This document shows positions 27,140 through 33,629 of a DNA stretch of 64,000 bases, piece by piece; position 1 is the first letter of the stretch, and each line of letters begins with the position of its first letter. The notes beneath the pieces are model-generated. The model worked only from the letters and a program-made list of their open reading frames with translations. It searched no databases and had not been told where the DNA came from. The DNA is from DASQUK01 sp963717085. Lineage in GTDB: Bacteria > Actinomycetota > Acidimicrobiia > Acidimicrobiales > VFJN01. The stretch covers positions 1 through 64,000 of the forward strand of contig CAVQVM010000021.1 of assembly GCA_963717085.1 (NCBI GenBank), given 5' to 3'. Position numbers and translations under genes: made by a program.

Positions 27140-27262
27140 CCCGGCACCGTAACCCCAGGCCGACCCCGGCCGCCGCCCTGATCGCGCCGGGCTGGCGACG
27201 AACCGCTCTCCGGCCCGACCTCGACCGCCGCCCCTGATGGCGTCGGTCTGACGACCGACCAG

Positions 27263-28006
27263 TCACACTTCATACGACCGGTTGGCCGTGGCCAGCTCCA
27301 CCGAGCCGCCGAACGCCTGCTCGGCCATGCCGAGCTGCGCCTCGGCGTCGACGCCCGGGACGACATGCGTGACGACCAGCCGGCCGGCGCCCAGCGTGCG
27401 GGCCAGCTTGCCCGCCTGGCGGGCCGACAGGTGCTGGACCTGCCCCTCGTGGTCGGGTTGGAGCGACGCCTCACAGACCATCAGGTCGACGTCGGCGCCG
27501 GTTTCGCCGGGGTACCAGGCCGATCCCGTGTCGGCGCTGTAGAGAAGTGAACGGCCGGCGGCGTCGACCCGCACCGCCAGCGTCTCGACCGGATGGTCGG
27601 TGCGGCTGAAGCGCACGACCTGGTCGCCGACCTCGACGACCGACGACTCGTCGATGTTGTGCCACAGGATCGTCGGCGGCAGCTCGCCGATGATGACCTC
27701 CGCCATCAGCCACGTCTCCGCCGTCCCGTAGACCGGGAGTCCCCCGATGCCCAGCACGTAGCGCATCGCGTTGCGCAGCACCGGCAGGTCCAGCCAGTGG
27801 TCGGGGTGGACGTGGCTGAGGACCAACGCGTCGATCTCACCGATCGCCAGGTGCCGCTGGAGGTTGGCGAGCGTGCCGGCCCCGAGGTCGACGACGAGTG
27901 ATGCGCCCGGGCTCCGCACCAGGTAGCCACTGCAGGCGCCCCCGCCGCCCGGGTAGGTCCCCGAGCAACCGAGCACGGTCAGAGTCACGCCGGTCGTGCC
28001 GCTCAC
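27263..28006 (-). CDS. MBL-fold metallohydrolase
   Basis: A 247-residue beta-lactamase-fold hydrolase. Zinc motif LSHVHPDHWLDLP (HxHxDH), then further ligands SRTDHPVE, LYSADTG (Asp) and LVVTHVVPG (His). N-terminus MTLTVLGCSGTYPGGGGACS and LVVDLGAGTLANLQRHLAIG resemble the RNase Z/ElaC-like and phosphodiesterase branch (Rv1339-like, in M. tuberculosis between murI and rph). Family knowledge links Rv1339 to cyclic-nucleotide hydrolysis; the same operon position supports orthology. GTG at 28006 overlaps the murI stop. Confidence 0.88.
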   Translation of the reverse strand: MSGTTGVTLTVLGCSGTYPGGGGACSGYLVRSPGASLVVDLGAGTLANLQRHLAIGEIDALVLSHVHPDHWLDLPVLRNAMRYVLGIGGLPVYGTAETWLMAEVIIGELPPTILWHNIDESSVVEVGDQVVRFSRTDHPVETLAVRVDAAGRSLLYSADTGSAWYPGETGADVDLMVCEASLQPDHEGQVQHLSARQAGKLARTLGAGRLVVTHVVPGVDAEAQLGMAEQAFGGSVELATANRSYEV

Positions 28007-28839
28007 GCCCAGGGCACCGCCTCGGCGTGGTCGAGCTCGGGCCCGAGGAGGCGCCGGCCCAGCTCCCGGAACACCCGGACGTCGCCGGACGACAGCCAAC
28101 GATGACGGCGCTCACCCTCTCGAAGTTGCGGTCGACGGAGAGCCTCGGGCGCCCCTAGCCGCCGCAGGTTGGTCTCGAGCTGAGCCCGCACCTCGAACGC
28201 GGTCTCGTCGGCCGACGAGACAAGCACCACGTCCCGCCCCATCACGTCGGAGATGGTGCGGGCCAGGAACGGGTAGTGCGTGCACCCCAGCAACAGCGCG
28301 TCCACCTTCGCCTCCCGCAACGGCGCCAGCAGGCGCTCGGCCAGCACGTGGACCTGGTCGCTGGCGGTCTCCCCACGCTCGACGAACTCGACGAAGCCGG
28401 GGCAGGCCGCGCACGTGAGCTCCAGGCCGGGCGCCAGCCGGGCGACCGTGCGCTGATAGGCGCCGGACGCGATCGCGCCGACCGTGCCGATCACCCCGAT
28501 GCGCCCCGTCTGCGTGACCATCGCGACCGAGCGCACCCCGGGCTCGATGACGCCCACCACGGGCACGCCGAACGCGTCCTCCAGCTCGCTCAACGGCGCC
28601 GCGGCGGCGGCCGTGTTGCACGCCACGACGAGCAGCTTCACACGGTGGTCGTCGACCAGGTGGCGGCCGATCTCGAAGGCGAATCGGCGCACCTGGCCCA
28701 GCGGGCGGGGGCCGTACGGGTAGCGGCCCGTGTCGCCCACGTACACGAGGCGTTCGGCGGGCAGCAGGTCGATCACCGCTCGGGCCACGGTGAGCCCGCC
28801 GAAGCCCGAGTCGAACATCCCGATCGGCCGGTCGTCCAT
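28003..28839 (-). CDS. murI: Glutamate racemase
   Basis: A 278-residue cofactor-independent racemase making D-glutamate for peptidoglycan. PIGMFDSGFGGLTVARAVID; YVGDTGRYPYGPRPLGQVRR; catalytic Cys in LLVVACNTAAAAA; VVGVIEPGVRSVAMVTQTGR; second Cys in ALLLGCTHYPFLARTI. ATG at 28839 starts MDDRPIGMFDSG. First gene of the murI-MBL-rph-rdgB run, divergent from the manganese riboswitch and TMEM165 gene. Confidence 0.95.
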   Translation of the reverse strand: MDDRPIGMFDSGFGGLTVARAVIDLLPAERLVYVGDTGRYPYGPRPLGQVRRFAFEIGRHLVDDHRVKLLVVACNTAAAAAPLSELEDAFGVPVVGVIEPGVRSVAMVTQTGRIGVIGTVGAIASGAYQRTVARLAPGLELTCAACPGFVEFVERGETASDQVHVLAERLLAPLREAKVDALLLGCTHYPFLARTISDVMGRDVVLVSSADETAFEVRAQLETNLRRLGAPEALRRPQLREGERRHRWLSSGDVRVFRELGRRLLGPELDHAEAVPWA

Positions 28840-28904
28840 GCCCGCAGAGTACGGCCCCCGCGCCGCGCGTTGCCGCTGCTCCCGCCCACCGATAGCTTGC
28901 TCTG

Positions 28905-28996
28905 CGGCGAAGGGGAGTAGTTCCTCGCCGGGTGATCGACACGCTGGGCGATGAGCCCCGGTCCCCGGGCCCCACGGGGTGAGCGAGACCTTCGAC
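28905..28996 (+). promoter_or_regulatory. yybP-ykoY manganese riboswitch
   Basis: The two conserved strands of this class are present: AAGGGGAGTAG at 28910-28920 and GAGCGAGACCTTC at 28981-28993. CGAAGG (28908-28913) pairs with CCTTCG (28989-28994) as P1. GGGCGATGAGCCCCGG in between suits the second internal-loop arm. A 7-bp hairpin (CCGGACA/TGTCCGG) follows at about 28999-29018 and could be the expression platform. It precedes a TMEM165/GDT1 gene, a known partner of this Mn2+-sensing riboswitch. Confidence 0.85.
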
Positions 28997-29071
28997 CACC
29001 GGACACACCGCTGTCCGGGGTCGAGGTCGCGCAGTCCCCGCTCCCGGTCAGCCCGAGCGAGGAGATCCATC

Positions 29072-29653
29072 GTGGAATCGCTACTGGCCTCCCTGGGGCT
29101 GGTGTTCGTCGCCGAGCTGGGGGACAAGACCCAGCTCGTGGCGCTCGGGTTCGGGGCGCGGCACCGCCTCGGACCGGTGCTCGCCGGGGTGGCGATCGCC
29201 TACGCGGTCAGCAACCTGCTGTCGGTGGTGGCGGGCGGGCTGTTGGGGGTCGCGCTGCCGGTCCGGGCCATCGGGCTGGTCGGCGGCCTCCTGTTCCTCG
29301 GGTTCGCGGCGTGGACGCTGCGGGAGCGGGACGCCGACGCCGGCGACGAGGCGGACGCCGTCGGCGAGGGTGGGGTGGCCATTGACCGTCGCTCGATCGT
29401 GCTGTCGGTCGCCGGCGCGATGTTCGTGGCCGAGCTGGGTGACAAGACGATGCTGGCCACCGCCACGCTGGCGGCGCAGGGCAGCCCCGTCAACACCTGG
29501 GTCGGCGCCACCGTGGGCATCATCCTCAGCGGCGCGCTCGGCGTCCTGCTGGGGCGGGTGTTCGGTGCTCGGCTCCCCGAGCGCATCACCCGGCTCGGCT
29601 CGGCCGCGCTGTTCGCGCTGTTCGGCGCGGTGCTGCTCGTGGCCAACCTCTAG
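29072..29653 (+). CDS. TMEM165/GDT1 family cation transporter (likely Mn2+ exporter)
   Basis: A 193-residue membrane protein with two homologous halves. Each carries the E-x-G-D-K-T motif: VFVAELGDKTQLVALGF and MFVAELGDKTMLATATL. About six helices. The family (UPF0016, MneP/MneA-like in bacteria) exports Mn2+, possibly also Ca2+. GTG at 29072 has a GAGGAG site 8 bases upstream. The manganese riboswitch in its leader fits induction when cytoplasmic Mn2+ is high. Confidence 0.92.
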   Translation: MESLLASLGLVFVAELGDKTQLVALGFGARHRLGPVLAGVAIAYAVSNLLSVVAGGLLGVALPVRAIGLVGGLLFLGFAAWTLRERDADAGDEADAVGEGGVAIDRRSIVLSVAGAMFVAELGDKTMLATATLAAQGSPVNTWVGATVGIILSGALGVLLGRVFGARLPERITRLGSAALFALFGAVLLVANL

Positions 29654-29680
29654 GCCGCCGGCCGCCGGCCGCCGCACCAG

Positions 29681-30577
29681 TCACGTCTCGAGCGGCTTCA
29701 GGACGTCGGCGAGCTCGCCGAGCTCGGCGTCCCAGTCGTCGGGCTCCTCGCCCGGCACCACGACGAACTTCGAGGCACCCACGTGGATGAACCGCTGGAC
29801 CTGGCGGCGCAGCCCGTCGATGCCCACCGGCACCACGTCGGCGGGGTTGAGGTGCGGTCGCCGGCTGGTCACCACCGTCGCGATCGCTTCCGACAGCCCC
29901 GAGCGCAGGTAGAACACGAGGACACCGAGGTGCTCCGGGTCGATCGACCGCCCGTGCTCGGCGGCCACCCGGTTGATCGTGGCCCAGCCTGCCTCGACCT
30001 CGGACGGCACCACGAACGAGGGCAGCCAACCGTCGCCCAGCCGTCCGGTCCGGCGCAGCTCCGATGGGGAGCCGCCGCCCAGCCATACCTCGATGGGCTG
30101 CTGCACTGGTCGGGGCCGCAGCGTAACGCCGTCGACATGGAAGTGGTCGCCGTCGTGGTGCACGTCGTCCTCGGTCCACAGCCGACGGATGAGGCCCAGC
30201 GCCTCGTCGAACAGGCCGGCCCGCTCGCGCCGGTCCACGCCGAACGCCCGGTGCTCGGCGGGCACCGGTGCGCCCAACCCGACCCCCGGCAGCAACCGGC
30301 CGCCTGACAACCGATCCAGGCTGGCCAGCTCCTTGGCCAGCACGACCGGGTTGCGCCCCGGGACAACCAGCACACTGGTGCCGAGCTTGAGCCGCTCGGT
30401 GCGCCCGGCGGCGACCGCCAGGGCGATGAGCGGGTCGGGCGCCACCGTCGTCAGGCGCTCCGACAGCCACAGGGAGTCGAACCCCCGCCGCTCGAGGGTG
30501 TCGACGAACGAGCCGAAGCGCCCGCTGTCACCCGACAGGGTCTGGGTCCCGAGGCCGAACCCGATGCGCACCTTCAC
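29681..30577 (-). CDS. LLM-class F420-dependent oxidoreductase
   Basis: A 298-residue luciferase-like TIM barrel of an actinobacterial subgroup (TIGR03854-like). MKVRIGFGLGTQTLSGDSGR; GFDSLWLSERLTTVAPDPLI; LKLGTSVLVVPGRNPVVLAK; RLSGGRLLPGVGLGAPVPAE; PIEVWLGGGSPSELRRTGRL. The C-terminal FIHVGASKFVVVPGEEPDDW is typical. F420 use is inferred from the subgroup. Substrate unknown. Convergent with the TMEM165 gene. Confidence 0.88.
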   Translation of the reverse strand: MKVRIGFGLGTQTLSGDSGRFGSFVDTLERRGFDSLWLSERLTTVAPDPLIALAVAAGRTERLKLGTSVLVVPGRNPVVLAKELASLDRLSGGRLLPGVGLGAPVPAEHRAFGVDRRERAGLFDEALGLIRRLWTEDDVHHDGDHFHVDGVTLRPRPVQQPIEVWLGGGSPSELRRTGRLGDGWLPSFVVPSEVEAGWATINRVAAEHGRSIDPEHLGVLVFYLRSGLSEAIATVVTSRRPHLNPADVVPVGIDGLRRQVQRFIHVGASKFVVVPGEEPDDWDAELGELADVLKPLET

Positions 30578-30598
30578 CGTCGCCGGGACCCCCGAACC

Positions 30599-30997
30599 TC
30601 ACGGGTCGACGTAGATGAACCCATACGCCTCGTCACGGTAGGGCACGTCACAGGCATCCAGCGCGATCGACCAATCGCCCGTGACCGCCGGATTGGTGTC
30701 CTCCATGCCGTCCGTGCGCGTGGGCCACTGCGTCGCACGCTCGGCGGCAAGCGTCGGGAACCGGTCGGTGGCGGTGTCGCCGAGAGGGTTGCGCCCTTCG
30801 ACATGCACCTCGGTGTAGTGCCGGCCAGCGTCGTCGGGGTCACGCCGGAAGCGCACGGCCCCGTCGAGAGCACGCGCCTCGTAGCCAGACCCATCCCTGG
30901 TGACCACCATGTCGACGATGGGTTCCAGCGCAGGGTCCAGCAGAGCGCCGATCACCGCCTCGAGCCGACGGTGACGCGACGGCTGGACCCGGCTCAT
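30599..30997 (-). CDS. Hypothetical protein, possibly N-terminal fragment of a phosphatase-family protein
   Basis: A 132-residue soluble protein with no membrane helix. VIGALLDPALEPIVDMVVTR, GSGYEARALDGAVRFRRD and IALDACDVPYRDEAYGFIYV are its most structured parts. The middle block (DPDDAGRHYTEVHVEGRNPL, then FPTLAAERATQ) recalls N-terminal regions of large alkaline-phosphatase-like proteins, which would make this a truncated relic, but I am not sure. ATG at 30997 is preferred. It lies 21 bases upstream of the LLM gene and may be cotranscribed. Confidence 0.5.
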   Translation of the reverse strand: MSRVQPSRHRRLEAVIGALLDPALEPIVDMVVTRDGSGYEARALDGAVRFRRDPDDAGRHYTEVHVEGRNPLGDTATDRFPTLAAERATQWPTRTDGMEDTNPAVTGDWSIALDACDVPYRDEAYGFIYVDP

Positions 30998-31052
30998 CGG
31001 TCGCAAATTAGATCGTCGACATGTCGTGGGGTGGGCCGGGGGGTGACCGCGA

Positions 31053-32000
31053 TCAGAACACGATCAGCCGCTCGGTGAGCTTGGCGACCGTGTCGAGGTC
31101 GCCGGTCCAGGCGCCCGTGGACAGGTACTTCCACCCACCGTCGGCCAGGATCACCACGATCGTGCCCGCCTCGATCTCGGTCGCGACCTTGGCCGCGCCC
31201 GCCAGCGCCGCACCCCCCGAGATCCCCGAGAAGACCCCCACCTCGATCAGGCGGCGGGTCCACTCGATCGACTCGCGGGGGCGGACGATGCGCTTGCGGT
31301 CGAGCAAGTCGGGGCCGCCCCACTTCTCGTAGATCGGCGGGATGTAGCCCTCGTCCAGGTTGCGCAGGCCCTCGACCCGCTCCCCCAGCGGCGGCTCGAT
31401 GGCCACCACCCTGACCTTGGGATTCTGCTCCTTGAGGAACCGGCCCACGCCCATGAGCGTGCCGGTGGTGCCCAACCCGGCCACGAAGTGGGTGACATCC
31501 GGGACGTCACGCCAGATCTCGGGACCAGTGGTCTCGTAGTGCGCCCGGGGGTTGGCCTCGTTGGCGTACTGGTAGAGGAACACCCACTCGGGGTGCTCGT
31601 CGGCGAGCTGCTCCGCCCTGCGGACGGCACCGTTGGAGCCCTCCTCGCCAGGCGTGGGGATGATCTGCGCGCCCCACACCTCGAGCGCCTGCCGCCGCTC
31701 AGCCGACACGTTCTCGGGCAACACGATCTTGATGCGGTAGCCACGCGTGCGGGCGATCATCGCCAGCGCGATGCCGGTGTTGCCCGACGAGGGCTCGATG
31801 ATCGTGCGCCCCGCGGTCAGGGTGCCGTCGGCCTCCGCCTCCTGGACCATCTTCCAGGCGATGCGGTCCTTGATCGAGCCACCGGGGTTCTGGCCCTCGA
31901 GCTTGGCCAGGATGCGCACGCGGGGGTTGGGGCTGAGCGCGCTGATGTCGACGATCGGGGTGTCGCCGATGAGTTCGAGGACCGAGGAGTGCGTCGCCAC
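31053..32000 (-). CDS. cysM: Cysteine synthase, CysM type
   Basis: A 315-residue PLP-dependent beta-replacement enzyme. PLP lysine in NPGGSIKDRIAWKMV; phosphate loop EPSSGNTGIALAMIARTRGY; FVAGLGTTGTLMGVGRFLKE; end ILADGGWKYLSTGAWTG. The GWKYLSTGA ending is that of mycobacterial CysM, which uses O-phosphoserine and the thiocarboxylated carrier CysO, rather than CysK. The Mec-type protease gene lies immediately upstream, as in the mec-cysO-cysM operon. However, no cysO is present in the 41-bp gap, so the carrier must be encoded elsewhere. Confidence 0.9.
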   Translation of the reverse strand: MATHSSVLELIGDTPIVDISALSPNPRVRILAKLEGQNPGGSIKDRIAWKMVQEAEADGTLTAGRTIIEPSSGNTGIALAMIARTRGYRIKIVLPENVSAERRQALEVWGAQIIPTPGEEGSNGAVRRAEQLADEHPEWVFLYQYANEANPRAHYETTGPEIWRDVPDVTHFVAGLGTTGTLMGVGRFLKEQNPKVRVVAIEPPLGERVEGLRNLDEGYIPPIYEKWGGPDLLDRKRIVRPRESIEWTRRLIEVGVFSGISGGAALAGAAKVATEIEAGTIVVILADGGWKYLSTGAWTGDLDTVAKLTERLIVF

Positions 32001-32041
32001 GATGCGCCCAGTCTATTCCCGAGTCGATCGGTCAACAATTT

Positions 32042-32461
32042 CTACTGCCCGTCCAGCCCCACCTCCTCCTCCGATATCGCACCGTCGACGATGCGGTACG
32101 ACCGCAGCACCGCCGTCTCCCGCTTGAGCGACACGATCAAGTAGTGCCAGCACGGGTCGGGGGCCTGCGCCACGTCGGTGGGGGACGGGTAGGCCTCGGT
32201 GTGGGTGTGGCTGTGCATCACCCCCACGATCTCGAGCCCGCGACCCTCGGCGTCGCGATCCGCGCGCAGGTGGTCGCGGGGATCGACCGTGTACAGCCGG
32301 CTCGACTCGGCAGCGTTGCGGCACGGGTAGAACACGCCGACGCGGCCGGTCTCGGGATCGCCCCCCAGCAGCCCGCACGCCTCCTCGGGCAGACCCTCGT
32401 AGGCGTGGCCGACCATCTGGCGCCACACGGCCTCGGTGAGCGTCAACCGGGTCGGGAGCAC
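32042..32461 (-). CDS. mec: Mec-type JAMM metallopeptidase (M67 family)
   Basis: A 139-residue zinc peptidase. JAMM motif: GVMHSHTHTEAYPSPTDVAQ (HxHx7SxxD), with upstream Glu in GLPEEACGLLGG. In M. tuberculosis Mec+ removes cysteine from the CysO C-terminus in the CysM pathway; the adjacent cysM supports this role. The frame is open to an ATG at 32497, but that would overlap the divergent smpB start, so GTG at 32461 (VLPTRLTLTE) is taken. YTVDPRDHLRADRDAEGRGL is also typical. Confidence 0.85.
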   Translation of the reverse strand: MLPTRLTLTEAVWRQMVGHAYEGLPEEACGLLGGDPETGRVGVFYPCRNAAESSRLYTVDPRDHLRADRDAEGRGLEIVGVMHSHTHTEAYPSPTDVAQAPDPCWHYLIVSLKRETAVLRSYRIVDGAISEEEVGLDGQ

Positions 32462-32490
32462 GACCGGCGAGGGTACCCTTCCCTCTCCCC

Positions 32491-32964
32491 ATGGCACGCC
32501 CGACCGGCACCAAGCTCATCGCCTCCAACCGCAGGGCCAGGCGCAACTACGAGATCCTCGAGACCGTCGAGGCCGGGTTGGTGTTGCGCGGCAGTGAGGT
32601 GAAGTCGCTGCGCGACGCGCACGTCCAACTGGGCGACGCCTACGCGCGGATCGAGAGCGGCGAGGCCTGGCTGGTGTCGCTGCACATCGCCCCCTACGAC
32701 CGCGCCCAGGAGCACTCCGGCCACGAGCCCGAGCGCCGCCGCAAGCTGCTGCTGCACCGGGGGGAGATCGACCGGCTGCGCTCCATCGTGGACGAGCAGC
32801 GGCTGGCGCTGATCCCGCTGTCGCTGTACTTCAAGGACGGCCGGGCCAAGGTCGAGCTCGCGCTCGCCCGGGGTCGCAAGACCTACGACAAGCGCGAGGT
32901 GCTGGCCAAGCGGGACGCCGAGCGTGAGGCCGCGCGGGCGATGGCGCGGGCCGACCGTCGCTAG
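32491..32964 (+). CDS. smpB: SsrA-binding protein
   Basis: A 157-residue tmRNA-binding protein for rescue of stalled ribosomes. LIASNRRARRNYEILETVEA; GLVLRGSEVKSLRDAHVQLG; HIAPYDRAQEHSGHEPERRR; KLLLHRGEIDRLRSIV; LIPLSLYFKDGRAKVELALA; basic tail GRKTYDKREVLAKRDAEREA. Its partner, tmRNA, lies 3.3 kb downstream on the same strand. In most actinobacteria smpB follows prfB-ftsE-ftsX; here that block is 10 kb away. Confidence 0.96.
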   Translation: MARPTGTKLIASNRRARRNYEILETVEAGLVLRGSEVKSLRDAHVQLGDAYARIESGEAWLVSLHIAPYDRAQEHSGHEPERRRKLLLHRGEIDRLRSIVDEQRLALIPLSLYFKDGRAKVELALARGRKTYDKREVLAKRDAEREAARAMARADRR

Positions 32965-33629
32965 CCCACCTCCGCCGGGCCCTCCGGCCAGCCGACCACG
33001 GTGGCAACGAGGCGGGCGCCGTCCTCCACGACATGCAGACCGTCGCGCTCGGTCAGCCAGGCGCGGTTGCGCTGGTGCAGGTCGAGGGTGGCATCGAAGC
33101 GGTTGAGCACGACACTGACCGGCCAGCCCGCGAGCGCAGCCACAGCGAGCCGTACCGCGTTGATCGTCCCCAGCCCCGCGTCGGCCACCAACACGACCCG
33201 CTCCGGCTGCAGCGCCTCCGCCAGCGCCAGCGCGTCGCCGTCCGCAGCCAGCGGCGAGCGGACCCCTCCGGCGCACTCGATCAGGCCGACGGCCACACCC
33301 ACGGGCCACGCCAGCTCCCTCACCAGGTCGGCCACGGTGAACGCCGGCCGGCCGAGGACATCGGCCGCCATCGGCGGCGCCATGGCCACCGGGTACCAGC
33401 GATGCTGCGGACACACCAGCTGAGCCGTCTCGCCGGTCGCCTCGGCCAGGAGCGCGGCGTCGGTGCCGGCCGGGTCGTCATCGGCGGCGTAGGACTGGAC
33501 CGGCTTGCGGGCGGCCACGATCAGGCCCCGCTCCCGCAGTGCGCGTGCCAGGCGGCACGCCACCCAGGTCTTGCCCACCTCGGTGCCGGTGCCCGTCACC
33601 AGCACCAGGCGCTCAGGCCGGGCGGTCAC
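32961..33629 (-). CDS. bioD: Dethiobiotin synthetase
   Basis: A 222-residue P-loop enzyme that closes the ureido ring of biotin from DAPA, CO2 and ATP. P-loop LVLVTGTGTEVGKTWVACRL; AARKPVQSYAADDDPAGTDA (substrate lysine and Asp); HRWYPVAMAPPMAADVLGRP; LIECAGGVRSPLAADGDALA. GTG at 33629 overlaps the end of the bioA-bioF gene by 17 bases. Its last four bases overlap the smpB end, convergently. bioB is not in the window. Confidence 0.93.
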   Translation of the reverse strand: MTARPERLVLVTGTGTEVGKTWVACRLARALRERGLIVAARKPVQSYAADDDPAGTDAALLAEATGETAQLVCPQHRWYPVAMAPPMAADVLGRPAFTVADLVRELAWPVGVAVGLIECAGGVRSPLAADGDALALAEALQPERVVLVADAGLGTINAVRLAVAALAGWPVSVVLNRFDATLDLHQRNRAWLTERDGLHVVEDGARLVATVVGWPEGPAEVG

